Source of the DNA: an uncultured Oscillospiraceae bacterium
Lineage (GTDB): Bacteria; Bacillota; Clostridia; Oscillospirales; Oscillospiraceae
Assembly (NCBI GenBank): GCA_910585735.1
Contig: CAJUEU010000005.1
Coordinates: forward strand, 1 to 64,000
Direction of reading: 5' to 3'
Length of the DNA stretch: 64,000 nt
In this document: positions 17,759-25,775 of the stretch, in pieces
Layout of the letters: each line of letters opens with the position of its first letter
Position numbering within the stretch: position 1 is the stretch's first letter
Made by a program: the position numbers and the translations under genes
The notes under the pieces: generated by a model
The model's database searches: none
What the model was told of the DNA's origin: nothing
The model's input: only the letters and a program-made list of their open reading frames with translations

Positions 17759-17787
17759 TTGACCTTTCCGGGGAAATGCCTTATAAT
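17759..17787 (+). promoter_or_regulatory. Promoter of dtd
   Basis: TTGACC (17759-17764), 17-bp spacer and TATAAT (17782-17787) lie 30 bp before the dtd ATG, divergent from the miaB promoter. Confidence 0.9.
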
Positions 17788-17816
17788 GGGAATACTTTGG
17801 AAGGGAGGGCTCTGCC

Positions 17817-18260
17817 ATGCGCGCTGTTGTGACCAGAGTGAAAAACGCCCGGGTGGATATTGACGGCAGGACCGTGGGAAAGACCGACGGGGGCTTTCTG
17901 GTGCTGTTGGGTGTAGCCGTGGAGGACACAGAAGCCCAGGCAGATAAGCTCTCCGACAAGGTCTGCGGCCTCCGGGTCTTTGAGGACGAGAACGGCAAGA
18001 TGAACCGAAACCTGGAACAGGCCGGGGGCTCCCTCCTGGTGGTGAGCCAATTCACCCTCTTTGCGGACTGCAAATCCCGCCGGCCCGGCTTCACCGGGGC
18101 CGCCCGGCCGGAGACCGCCATCCCCCTTTACGAGCGGTTCATGGCCCAGTGTGAGGCCCGGGGCTTTCACGTGGAGCACGGGGAGTTCGGAGCGGATATG
18201 CAGGTCTATTCCCAGAACGACGGCCCGGTGACCATTCTTCTGGACACGGATGCCCTGTGA
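17817..18260 (+). CDS. dtd: D-aminoacyl-tRNA deacylase
   Basis: 147 residues with the family motifs SQFTLFADC (near residue 79) and NDGPVTI near the C terminus (the GPVT cross-subunit Gly-cisPro signature). It cleaves D-amino acids, and glycine mischarged on tRNA-Ala, from tRNA in the cytoplasm. GGGAGGG precedes the start. It is the first gene of a plus-strand group with the MBL hydrolase and hemZ; Firmicutes often place dtd next to such genes. Confidence 0.97.
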   Translation: MRAVVTRVKNARVDIDGRTVGKTDGGFLVLLGVAVEDTEAQADKLSDKVCGLRVFEDENGKMNRNLEQAGGSLLVVSQFTLFADCKSRRPGFTGAARPETAIPLYERFMAQCEARGFHVEHGEFGADMQVYSQNDGPVTILLDTDAL

Positions 18261-18272
18261 GGAAATAACAAA

Positions 18273-18887
18273 ATGGAAATAAAGCATATTTATATACCCT
18301 CTGTTTATACAAACTGCTATCTGCTCATCGACGAAACCAGTGGGGCCATGGCCGTCATCGACCCGGGGGACGACATTGCCGACTCCCTGGGTCATTTCTG
18401 CGTAGACAACGGCTGGGACCTGCGGGCCGTCTTCCTCACCCACGGCCACTATGACCATGTGGGGGGCGTGGTCCCTCTGCGGCTCAAGTTTCCTGAGGTC
18501 CCGGTCTATCTCCACCCGGAGGACGCGGGACAAGACACCCGGCTCATGCCCACCGCCGGACTGGGAAATCCTACCCTCTTGCGGGAGGGGGATGTGGTGA
18601 CCCTGGGTTCCCTCCAGGTGGAGGTCCTCCACACTCCAGGCCACACCCCAGGCTCAGTGTGCCTTCGCTGCCGGGACGCCCTTTTTACCGGGGACACCCT
18701 CTTTGCGGGCAGCATGGGCCGGGTGGACTTCGCCGGCGGCAGCGGGGAAGACATGATGGCCTCCCTGAAGCGACTGGGGGAGCTGGAGGGGGACTTCCGG
18801 GTCTTCCCGGGACATAACGGGTTCACCACTCTGGACCGGGAGAGGCAGAGAAATCCATACCTCCGCCAAGCCATGGAAGGGAATTGA
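18273..18887 (+). CDS. Metallo-beta-lactamase-fold hydrolase (glyoxalase II-like)
   Basis: 204 residues. The THGHYDHVGG motif (HxHxDH, about residue 54) and later HTPGHTPGS, FTGDTLF and FPGHN motifs build a dinuclear metal site of the glyoxalase II-like group. The substrate could be S-lactoylglutathione-like thioesters, but this small YcbL-like subclass is broad and the true substrate is unknown. It begins 12 bp after dtd, so the two are surely co-transcribed. Confidence 0.9.
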   Translation: MEIKHIYIPSVYTNCYLLIDETSGAMAVIDPGDDIADSLGHFCVDNGWDLRAVFLTHGHYDHVGGVVPLRLKFPEVPVYLHPEDAGQDTRLMPTAGLGNPTLLREGDVVTLGSLQVEVLHTPGHTPGSVCLRCRDALFTGDTLFAGSMGRVDFAGGSGEDMMASLKRLGELEGDFRVFPGHNGFTTLDRERQRNPYLRQAMEGN

Positions 18888-18888
18888 C

Positions 18889-18957
18889 GGGCGGCTGGGG
18901 ACAGCCGCCCCTACATGAGGTTGGCATTTTGTAGGGGCCGATGTCCTCATCGGCCCG
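18889..18957 (+). repeat. Pair of GTAGGGGC-type hairpin repeats
   Basis: Two GC-rich palindromes face each other: GGGCGGCTGGGGACAGCCGC followed by CCCTAC (18889-18914), and GTAGGGGCCGATG...CATCGGCCCG (18931-18957). They share the GTAGGGGC edge in opposite orientation. The same kind of pair lies inside the MITE-like element at 63553-63690. Confidence 0.6.
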
Positions 18958-18981
18958 AACAATAAAGGAGGCGATGGTACC

Positions 18982-20499
18982 ATGAAGATTTGGCTCACCT
19001 CGGACAATGTGGACTGGGATACTTCCCGGTACCACTACGCCGCCGAGCAGATGATGCTCACCCTCTTTCCCGCCGAGCGGCCCGAATACCCAGAGACCCC
19101 GGCGCCCACCAGCCTTGCGGCGGAAGACAACGCCGTCATTTTCACTCTCCACCGGGGGAAGAAGCTCACCAATATGAGCGCCCTCCTTCTCCGGGGCGGC
19201 CGGTGGAACAACGGGGTGGTACGCTTTGACAGCGCCGAACTGGATACTCCCGAGGAACAGCTCTACCACACCCTCCAGCGGGCGGTAAAACAGAGTTTTT
19301 ATAAGGCGGGTACCATACTGCTGGGCCATGATCTGCCCTGGGGCTCCCTCACCGGGGTGCGGCCTACCAAGCTCCCCACCCGAGCCATTTTGGAGGGCGC
19401 AGCCCCCAAGGAAGCCCAAAAGGAGCTGGAAAAAACCTACCACGTTTCCCCCCTCCGGGCCGCTCTGGCAGTGGACTGCGCCAGGGAGAGCGTGAAGGCG
19501 GTTCAAAGCCTGGCCCCGGACGAAATTTCCCTCTACATTGGCATCCCCTTTTGCCCCTCCCGGTGCGTGTACTGCTCCTTCATCTCGGCAGCGGTGGACA
19601 AGTGCCTGCCTCTGGTGGAGCCTTTCGTGGCGGCCCTCTGCCGGGAAATTGAAACCACCGGGGTCCTCCTTCGGGAGACCGGGCGGGCAGTGCGCACGAT
19701 CTACATGGGAGGCGGCACCCCCACCACCCTGACGGCAGAGCAACTTGACCAGGTGCTTTCGGCACTGGAAACGCACATAGACCTCTCCCAGTGTACCGAG
19801 TTCACCGTGGAGGCCGGGCGGCCCGACACCATCACCCCGGACAAGCTGGCCGTCCTGGCCGGGCACCGGGTAGACCGGGTATCGGTGAACCCCCAGTCCA
19901 TGGTGGCTGCGGTCCTGGAGCGCATGGGCCGGCCCCACACGGGGGAGGACATCCGCCGGGCCTATGGGGAGGTCCGGGCGGCAGGAAATTTTGCCGTAAA
20001 TATGGACCTGATCGCCGGGCTCCCTGGGGATTCCGCCCAGGGCTTTGCCCGGTCGTTAGAGGAGGTCATGGCCCTGGAACCCGAAAACATCACAGTCCAC
20101 ACCTTAGCTCTCAAGAAGGGCTCCCGCCTCATGGAAAATCGGTTGGAATTGCCCACAGACCAGGATGTAGAACAAATGCTGGACGGAGCCTGGGCCGCCC
20201 TTCGGGCAACGGGCTATTTCCCCTACTACCTTTACCGGCAGAAATACATGTCGGGCTCCTTTGAGAACGTAGGTTGGACAAAGCCCGGCTTTTCCTCCCT
20301 CTACAACATCGCCATGATGGAGGAACTTCACACCATCCTGGCCCTGGGGGGCGGCGGGGTCACTAAGCTGGTATGGCCGGACACCGGGAAAATTGAACGG
20401 CTCACCAACCCCAAATACCCCCAGGAGTATCTGCGGGATATAGAAAAGCTGCGGAGGGAAAAGTCTGAGCTGGCCGATTTTCTGCGAAAAACCAGGTAA
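18982..20499 (+). CDS. hemZ: HemZ-type radical SAM coproporphyrinogen dehydrogenase
   Basis: 505 residues. An N-terminal non-catalytic region (1-165) is followed by the radical SAM motif CPSRCVYCSF (about residue 189), the GGGTPTTL SAM-binding loop and a HemN-like C-terminal part (MSGSFENVGWTKPG). HemZ proteins are a Firmicute branch of oxygen-independent coproporphyrinogen III oxidases. True activity varies across the family, and no other haem gene is nearby, so haem synthesis here is not proven. GGAGGCG precedes the ATG. Confidence 0.88.
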   Translation: MKIWLTSDNVDWDTSRYHYAAEQMMLTLFPAERPEYPETPAPTSLAAEDNAVIFTLHRGKKLTNMSALLLRGGRWNNGVVRFDSAELDTPEEQLYHTLQRAVKQSFYKAGTILLGHDLPWGSLTGVRPTKLPTRAILEGAAPKEAQKELEKTYHVSPLRAALAVDCARESVKAVQSLAPDEISLYIGIPFCPSRCVYCSFISAAVDKCLPLVEPFVAALCREIETTGVLLRETGRAVRTIYMGGGTPTTLTAEQLDQVLSALETHIDLSQCTEFTVEAGRPDTITPDKLAVLAGHRVDRVSVNPQSMVAAVLERMGRPHTGEDIRRAYGEVRAAGNFAVNMDLIAGLPGDSAQGFARSLEEVMALEPENITVHTLALKKGSRLMENRLELPTDQDVEQMLDGAWAALRATGYFPYYLYRQKYMSGSFENVGWTKPGFSSLYNIAMMEELHTILALGGGGVTKLVWPDTGKIERLTNPKYPQEYLRDIEKLRREKSELADFLRKTR

Positions 20500-20570
20500 A
20501 ATATCCCTTCCCAACCGGAAGAAAATGGGGTAAAATAGACACAGTAAATGAATGATAGGAGAGGATCCTC

Positions 20571-21386
20571 ATGGCAGAATGTACCCACGATTGTTCCACC
20601 TGCGGAGAAAACTGCGCCGAGCGCACCACCCCCGTGGACCCGCGTGCCCCCGCCAATCCCAATTCCAATGTGAAGAAGGTCATTGCCGTCATGTCGGGCA
20701 AGGGCGGCGTAGGCAAGAGCCTGGTCACCGCCTGCCTGGCCGCCGCCGTCCAGCGCGGCGGCAAGCAGGCCGCCATCCTGGACGCCGACGTCACCGGCCC
20801 CTCCATCCCCAAGGCCTTTGGGGTCCACGTCCGGGCCATGGGGGACGACAACGGCATCCTTCCCGTCCACACCCCCTCTGGGCTGAAAATGATGTCCCTC
20901 AACCTCCTGATGGAGAACGAGACCGACCCGGTGGTCTGGCGGGGGGCCCTCATCGCCGGGACCGTGAAGCAATTCTGGACCGACGTGCAGTGGGGAGACG
21001 TGGACTATATGTTCGTGGATATGCCTCCCGGAACAGGAGACGTGCCCCTCACCGTGTTCCAATCCCTCCCGGTGGATGGTATTATCGTGGTCACCTCCCC
21101 CCAGGACCTGGTAAGCATGATCGTGGAGAAGGCGGTAAACATGGCCGAGCTTATGAACCTGCCCATTCTGGGTCTTGTGGAAAACTACAGCTTCTTTAAG
21201 TGCCCCGACTGCGGCAAGGAGCACAAGATCTTTGGGGAAAGCCACATTGAGGACGTGGCAAAGGCTCACGGGATTCCCGTCCTGGCCCGGCTGTCCATGG
21301 ACCCCGCCCTGGCCGCCGCCGTGGACGCAGGCAGGGTGGAGGAGCTGGCGGTCAATCCCCTTACCGATGTAGCCGCAAAGCTGTAA
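20571..21386 (+). CDS. mrp: Mrp/ApbC (NBP35-like) Fe-S cluster carrier ATPase
   Basis: 271 residues. The deviant Walker A is GKGGVGKSLVT (about residue 42), switch DADVTGPSIPK follows, and the Fe-S CxxC is FKCPDCGKEH (about residue 205). An N-terminal cysteine cluster (CTHDCSTCGENC) resembles the NBP35 ferredoxin-like extension. It carries 4Fe-4S clusters to apo-enzymes in the cytoplasm; the many radical SAM and Fe-S enzymes of an anaerobe are plausible clients. GGAGAGGA precedes the start. Confidence 0.93.
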   Translation: MAECTHDCSTCGENCAERTTPVDPRAPANPNSNVKKVIAVMSGKGGVGKSLVTACLAAAVQRGGKQAAILDADVTGPSIPKAFGVHVRAMGDDNGILPVHTPSGLKMMSLNLLMENETDPVVWRGALIAGTVKQFWTDVQWGDVDYMFVDMPPGTGDVPLTVFQSLPVDGIIVVTSPQDLVSMIVEKAVNMAELMNLPILGLVENYSFFKCPDCGKEHKIFGESHIEDVAKAHGIPVLARLSMDPALAAAVDAGRVEELAVNPLTDVAAKL

Positions 21387-21408
21387 AACCAAGCAAAATA
21401 AGCTCCGC

Positions 21409-21447
21409 AAAAACGGCCCCCGCCAAGCAGTTGGCAGGGGCCGTTTT
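21409..21447. terminator. Bidirectional terminator between mrp and mnmA
   Basis: A 17-bp GC-rich stem (arms 21410-21426 and 21431-21447) has A-run and T-run on opposite sides, so it can end both converging transcripts. Confidence 0.85.
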
Positions 21448-21457
21448 CATTTCGCTG

Positions 21458-22486
21458 TTATTCCGCCCCTTCGATCCAGGCGCTTCCAAGGACGGAGTCC
21501 CCTTCGTAAAACACCGCAAGCTGTCCCGGGGTAGGGGCCCGGACGGGAGCATGGGCCTCCACCAGCACGCCGCCTTCGGCGGGGGAGATGGTGCAGGGGG
21601 TCTCGGTTTTGGCATGGCGGAACCGGGCCGTGACCTCTCTGGGTGCGGTGAGGTCCGGCAGGGCGATCCAGTTAGGGGAGACGCAGAAAACGCGCTTCCG
21701 CGTCAGGTCGCCCCCATCGGACAACACCACCTTATTTTCCGCCGGGTCGATTTTGGACACATAGTATCTGTGGGGCCCCGGCACCCCCAGGCCCTTGCCC
21801 TGGCCCAGGGTGTAGCGGTGGATGCCCCCGTGCTTCCCCAGCACTTCCCCCGCGGGGGAGACAAAATCCCCGGGAGGGCAGGCACATCCCCGGCGGTCCA
21901 GCCAGGCGGCGTAGTCATTGTCCGGGATAAAGCAGATCTCCATAGAGTCCGGCTTGTCATGGACCGGGATGCCCAGGGCCCCAGCCTTCTCCCGGACGGC
22001 GGCCTTGTCGTACTCCCCCAGGGGAAATACCGTCCGCGCCAGCAGGTCCTGGGGCAGCCGGGCAAGCATATAGGACTGGTCGTTGGCGGGCGCGCCCTTG
22101 AGGAGAAGGGTCCGTCCATTCTCCCCCCGGGCAGTGCGGGCGTAGTGGCCGGTGGCGATCCTCTCCGCCCCCAGCTCATCGGCCAGAGCGGCCAGGGCGG
22201 GAAACTTCACCAGAGGGTTGCACCGGGCGCAGGGCAGGGGGGTGCGGCCGGCGAGGTAGTCGGCGGCGAAGGGAGCCTTTACGTGCTGTTCCAGAGCCTG
22301 GGCAATGTCCATCACCCGGAAGTCCATGCCCAGGGACTCGGCCACCGCCCGGGCGTCGGCCTCCCCGGCGGCCTCGGGGCCGATGGAGAGAAAGACGCCG
22401 GTGACCGTATATTCCTCCTGGAGCAGCCGGGCCGCCAGGGCGGAATCAACCCCGCCGGAGAGACCGAGAACGATTTTGGGTTTCAT
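21458..22486 (-). CDS. mnmA: tRNA-specific 2-thiouridylase MnmA
   Basis: 342 residues starting MKPKIVLGLSGGVDSALAA; GAGGAGG precedes this ATG. The SGGVDS PP-loop binds ATP, PLPCARCNPLVKF gives the first catalytic Cys, SMEICFI the second, and GQGKGLGVPG the third conserved block. It makes 2-thiouridine at U34 of Glu, Gln and Lys tRNAs. It is somewhat shorter than the typical 360-residue form, mainly in the last barrel. mnmG, which modifies the same nucleotide, lies 3.3 kb away. Confidence 0.94.
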   Translation of the reverse strand: MKPKIVLGLSGGVDSALAARLLQEEYTVTGVFLSIGPEAAGEADARAVAESLGMDFRVMDIAQALEQHVKAPFAADYLAGRTPLPCARCNPLVKFPALAALADELGAERIATGHYARTARGENGRTLLLKGAPANDQSYMLARLPQDLLARTVFPLGEYDKAAVREKAGALGIPVHDKPDSMEICFIPDNDYAAWLDRRGCACPPGDFVSPAGEVLGKHGGIHRYTLGQGKGLGVPGPHRYYVSKIDPAENKVVLSDGGDLTRKRVFCVSPNWIALPDLTAPREVTARFRHAKTETPCTISPAEGGVLVEAHAPVRAPTPGQLAVFYEGDSVLGSAWIEGAE

Positions 22487-22572
22487 GGGGTAGCCTCCTC
22501 TCCCTCTGACATGGATTTTGGATCGTGACTTTAGAGCCGCTGAAGTAGAATACAATACGGCAAGTTTTTTTC

Positions 22573-22601
22573 ATTATAGCTTGTTCCTCCTTAAAGGTCA
22601 A
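22573..22601 (-). promoter_or_regulatory. Promoter of mnmA
   Basis: Minus-strand TTGACC (22601-22596), 17-bp spacer and TATAAT (22578-22573). Confidence 0.88.
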
Positions 22602-22619
22602 CGTGGGAATTGACCCAAT

Positions 22620-22674
22620 AAATAAAGTGCAAATGTGTTGAAGGGGGGGGCTTTAACACATTCGCACTTTATTT
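22620..22674 (-). terminator. Long hairpin ending the XRE gene
   Basis: Two 24-nt arms (22620-22643 and 22651-22674) pair with only two A/G differences around a G-rich loop. The right arm overlaps the stop of the XRE gene. The G run of the loop is not in a gene. Confidence 0.75.
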
Positions 22675-22872
22675 CGGTTCAAATTCTTTTCCTGTAATCA
22701 AATAATCAATAGAAACATTATAGTATTGGGACATTTGAACGAGCAAAGAAAGAGGCGGTTCTCGCCGTCCATTTTCATAGTGAGACAATGCTTCTCGGGT
22801 TATATTAAGGTCGATGGCAACCTTTTGTTGGTTCAGATTTCTTATTTTTCGAATTTCTTTTAGACCAACCAT
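22669..22872 (-). CDS. XRE-family transcriptional regulator
   Basis: 67 residues starting MVGLKEIRKIRNLNQQK. The helix-turn-helix (QQKVAIDLNITREALSHYEN) is followed by PPLSLLVQMSQYYNVSIDYL, the standard end of small Cro/CI-like regulators. It is divergent from a TM2-domain gene, and two GTTACA..TGTAAC-type palindromes lie in the shared promoter. It very likely represses the TM2 gene and itself. Confidence 0.88.
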   Translation of the reverse strand: MVGLKEIRKIRNLNQQKVAIDLNITREALSHYENGRREPPLSLLVQMSQYYNVSIDYLITGKEFEPK

Positions 22873-22883
22873 AGCACCACCCC

Positions 22884-22934
22884 TTGACATGAGTGTAACA
22901 TTTTGTTACAATGTTGATGTTACATTTTGTAACA
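22884..22934 (+). promoter_or_regulatory. Promoter with two palindromic operators for the TM2 gene
   Basis: TTGACA (22884-22889), 17-bp spacer, TACAAT (22907-22912). A palindrome GTAACATTTTGTTAC (22895-22909) covers the spacer and the start of the -10 box, and its near twin GTTACATTTTGTAAC (22919-22933) lies just downstream of the start point. Both are likely binding sites for the XRE regulator. Confidence 0.85.
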
Positions 22935-22961
22935 TCACGTGGTAGAAGGGAGAACATTACT

Positions 22962-23408
22962 ATGGATGAACAGGTAAAAATGCAGGAACCTCTGGCAGAA
23001 AAGTTGGATGCAGCCAAAGAGGAGGCACCAAAGCAGGCGGGCGAAACAAAATTTTGCAAGCATTGCGGAAAACCTATCCCAAAAGATGCGGTTCTGTGTG
23101 TTCACTGTGGACGACAAGTGGAGGAACTTGGAGGCCAGGGAGGACAGCCTCAGGTCGTGATCAACAACTCCAACACAAATACCAACAGCAATGTAAATAC
23201 CATTACAGCAGGGATGCTCAAAAAAGAAAAAAATAAATGGGTCGCTCTTTTGCTTTGCTTTTTCCTTGGACTATTAGGAGGACATAAGTTCTACGAAGGA
23301 AAAATCGGAATGGGCATTCTGTATATTTTTACTTTGGGGCTGTTTGGAATCGGAGCTTTGATTGACTTTATTGTTCTGTTGTTTAAGCCTAATCCCTATT
23401 ATGTGTAA
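22962..23408 (+). CDS. Zinc-ribbon TM2-domain membrane protein
   Basis: 148 residues starting MDEQVKMQEPLAEKL; GAAGGGAGA precedes this ATG. A zinc ribbon CKHCGKPIP...CVHCG lies at about residues 32-52. An Asn/Thr-rich low-complexity linker (INNSNTNTNSNVNTIT) and a TM2 pair of membrane helices with the GLLGGHKFYEGK loop end the protein. TM2 proteins are widespread and of unknown role. Its own XRE-controlled promoter suggests an inducible envelope function. Confidence 0.88.
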   Translation: MDEQVKMQEPLAEKLDAAKEEAPKQAGETKFCKHCGKPIPKDAVLCVHCGRQVEELGGQGGQPQVVINNSNTNTNSNVNTITAGMLKKEKNKWVALLLCFFLGLLGGHKFYEGKIGMGILYIFTLGLFGIGALIDFIVLLFKPNPYYV

Positions 23409-23426
23409 AATTTAAAGAAAAATGTT

Positions 23427-23458
23427 AAAGGGGAGCGGCCCACGGGCCGCTCCCCTTT
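23427..23458. terminator. Terminator between the TM2 gene and the serpin gene
   Basis: A perfect 15-bp GC-rich stem (23427-23441 and 23444-23458) lies between the two converging genes. Confidence 0.8.
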
Positions 23459-23468
23459 GCGCTGTATG

Positions 23469-24710
23469 TCAGTTCTCCACGCTGCTGATAATCCCACAGA
23501 AGACCACCTGGCCGCTCTGGGTGTCCCGAATGAGGAAGGCGAAAGGCCGGTCCAGATAGACCTGCTTCTTCTCCCGCTCCACCGGCACGGCAGCCGAGGT
23601 ACACTCCACCATGATCCCGGTGACAGCCGCCGCCTCGGTGCCCTCCTCATACATCTTCATATAAGTCTTGTGGATCACGTCGCTGATATGGGCCTCCATG
23701 CCGCCGGACAACGCCCCGTCATTGAGCATGGAATCCAGAGAATGACCCTCAAAAAGGCTCCCCAGCCCCAGCTCGGTGAGGGTGTCCACCAGGGAGGTGG
23801 CGTACTCCAGCTCGAACTTGGGGAGCTTGATCTCCACATCGTAGGCCCCTGTCCGGGTGGCCAGGAGCTCGTCAATGTTCAGCAGGCTCAGATCCACAGG
23901 CCCCTCCTCCCGGGGAAGGAGGCCGATGAACTCGTACCCGTCCTCGTAGTCCTTGGCGAAGCCGGCGCCCCACTCGGTCTCAAAGTAGGTCCCCAGCCAC
24001 TGGCTCATAAATTGGGCCTTCTGGTCTCCACCCGGGGTGTGGAAAAGCTCCTCGTTGACCTGCCAGTCCTCAAAGGGCTCGGCCCACTTGCCGTTAAAAT
24101 AGAGGGCGTTGATGAGGATGCCCAGGGTATCCTCGGTAAGACTGTCCACGCTGACAATGGAGTCGATTTTCCCACAGGTCTTCTCCTTCACCCAGCCGTT
24201 GATGGAATCAGCCGCCGCCTGGCTTCCCGGAGTGAAAACCCCTTCCTGGGCGCCGTAGACTTCCGACAGTGTGTTTAAGAAATCCTTGTTGAGCCAGTCC
24301 TTCAGACCCATCTGGAACCACATAGAATTGGCCATGGAAAGTGTTTCGTCCTCCCTGGCCATATAGGGTCCCAGCAGGGAATTGAGCTGTCCGGCATCCA
24401 TGCCCAGCAGAGTCTCCATGGCCCCGGCAGCCTCCCCGGCGGCGCCGTTGGCCGCCATGCCCAGAGCCATCTCAATGGACAAAGGAGAGAGGATCACGTT
24501 GCCCGCCTGGGCCTTTTGGCTTTCCAGCTTCATGAGCCGGAGCACCAGGCCATTGGGGGTGATCTGCTCCAACGCCACCGGCTCCCCTAAGGGCTTGGAA
24601 GAGCTCCGGGGCTCCTTGGAGCCCAAAATACCCGCAGGAGCGTACAGCTCTCCCCCGCAGCCCGAGAGCAGGGCCAGTGCCAGGACGGAAACAAGCAGCT
24701 TTTTCTTCAC
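23469..24710 (-). CDS. Secreted serpin lipoprotein
   Basis: 413 residues from GTG 24710 (a GTG 12 nt upstream is also possible). A lipoprotein signal ends at LLSGC, so the protein should be anchored outside the cell. Serpin landmarks are NALYFNGKWAEPFE, the hinge EEGTEAAAV and DRPFAFLIRD. Counting from P15 Gly, the scissile bond is predicted at Thr-Ser (VECT|SAA). The small, Ala-rich hinge fits an inhibitory serpin, and a Thr at P1 suits elastase-like proteases. The protein probably protects the cell or its secretome from host or bacterial serine proteases in the gut. Target protease is inference. Confidence 0.93.
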   Translation of the reverse strand: MKKKLLVSVLALALLSGCGGELYAPAGILGSKEPRSSSKPLGEPVALEQITPNGLVLRLMKLESQKAQAGNVILSPLSIEMALGMAANGAAGEAAGAMETLLGMDAGQLNSLLGPYMAREDETLSMANSMWFQMGLKDWLNKDFLNTLSEVYGAQEGVFTPGSQAAADSINGWVKEKTCGKIDSIVSVDSLTEDTLGILINALYFNGKWAEPFEDWQVNEELFHTPGGDQKAQFMSQWLGTYFETEWGAGFAKDYEDGYEFIGLLPREEGPVDLSLLNIDELLATRTGAYDVEIKLPKFELEYATSLVDTLTELGLGSLFEGHSLDSMLNDGALSGGMEAHISDVIHKTYMKMYEEGTEAAAVTGIMVECTSAAVPVEREKKQVYLDRPFAFLIRDTQSGQVVFCGIISSVEN

Positions 24711-24799
24711 AGGAGATCCCACCCTTTTTCTTGGTGTTCTTTAGACGGTATTTCCCGGGAAAAGTTCCCATTGGAAAGAAAAATTTACGGGAGAGAACC

Positions 24800-25324
24800 C
24801 TACGTTCTCTCCCGGTAAAAGCTCACCATGTCCACCGCACCCTGCCCGGGGATAAAGAAGGCCTTGCGGACCATCCCCTCCCGGGTAAAGCCCAGCTTTT
24901 CCAGCATGGCAACCGAAGGGCCGTTGCAAACGGCAACTCCGGCTATAATAAGCTGGGTATCGGTCTCCCGGAACAGGTGGTCCATGACGGCCTCCACCGC
25001 CTCCCGGGCGTAACCCCGGCGGCGGCAGTCGGGGGCGATCACGTAGCCCACCTCCATGGCCTCCACCGCCCGGCGGTCATCGGGGAACAGGTGGACAGTG
25101 CCTATGACCCTCCCGTCCTCCTTTCGCTCCACCATGTACCGTCCCTCGCCCGAGGCAAAAATATCCATTAGCTTCCAAAACCGCTCATCCTTTGCGGCAT
25201 AGGGCTCATAGCCCCCATCCAGATGGCAGGTCTCCCGGTCCGAAAGAAAAGCGAAGCAGTCGGCGGCGTCCGATGCCCGAAAGGGCCGCAGAAGAAGTCG
25301 GTCAGTCTCTATGGCCGTTTGCAT
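24800..25324 (-). CDS. GNAT N-acetyltransferase, RimJ/RimL type
   Basis: 174 residues starting MQTAIETDRLLLRPFRASD; GGAGAGGAGCG precedes this ATG. ETDRLLLRPF, RVIGTVHLF and the acetyl-CoA loop RRRGYAREAVEAV, then MLEKLGFTREG, are typical of RimJ/RimL-like acetyltransferases that act on N-terminal amines or small molecules. Substrate unknown. It follows a second acetyltransferase gene by 16 bp. Confidence 0.88.
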   Translation of the reverse strand: MQTAIETDRLLLRPFRASDAADCFAFLSDRETCHLDGGYEPYAAKDERFWKLMDIFASGEGRYMVERKEDGRVIGTVHLFPDDRRAVEAMEVGYVIAPDCRRRGYAREAVEAVMDHLFRETDTQLIIAGVAVCNGPSVAMLEKLGFTREGMVRKAFFIPGQGAVDMVSFYRERT

Positions 25325-25340
25325 GGTCGACGCTCCTCTC

Positions 25341-25775
25341 CTATAACCGTTTTGTAAAGCAGATGATCCGATTGGCCTCGGTAAAGCCGGCCGCCAGATG
25401 GAAGGCCGCGCTGTTTTCGTTCTCCAGCTCACAGTCGCTGGCAAATTCCGTGCAGCCCCGCTGACGAGCCCATCCCTCACAGGCGGACAGCAGGGCGCTT
25501 GCCACCCCTTTGTGGCGAGACTCCGGCCGGACATAGATGCCCTCCAGGTAGCCCACCGGGCTGGTCTCGGTCCCCTCCACATAGTCGGAGCGGAGCTGAC
25601 ACTGGGCAAAGCCTATAGGGAGTCCCTCCTCCGTGGCGAGAAAGACCGCGCATTCCGCCCCGGACAACTCCTCCCATTCCGCCAGCAGTTCCCCCGGGGC
25701 GTGCCCCGGAAAAAGCTCATCCGCCAGCAGAGCGGCCTGGACCAGTGCTTCTCCTTCCGCTTGTATGATTTTCAT
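25341..25775 (-). CDS. AAC(6')-I-like GNAT acetyltransferase
   Basis: 144 residues. The block [19 protein letters not shown], then [18 protein letters not shown], and the ending [19 protein letters not shown] follow the pattern of aminoglycoside 6'-N-acetyltransferases of type I. These use acetyl-CoA to modify the 6'-amine of aminoglycosides. Its ATG overlaps the mnmG stop as ATGA, so translation is coupled. Whether the enzyme confers resistance is not known; chromosomal relatives can be silent or act on other amines. Confidence 0.75.
   Translation of the reverse strand: MKIIQAEGEALVQAALLADELFPGHAPGELLAEWEELSGAECAVFLATEEGLPIGFAQCQLRSDYVEGTETSPVGYLEGIYVRPESRHKGVASALLSACEGWARQRGCTEFASDCELENENSAAFHLAAGFTEANRIICFTKRL

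Noticed and set aside
18889..18957. Two-unit CRISPR-like repeat
   Set aside because: The two palindromes face each other, differ in sequence and have no regular spacers or cas genes.
22643..22650. Run of 8 G as a phase-variable tract
   Set aside because: It lies in the loop of a long terminator hairpin between genes, not in a coding or promoter region.
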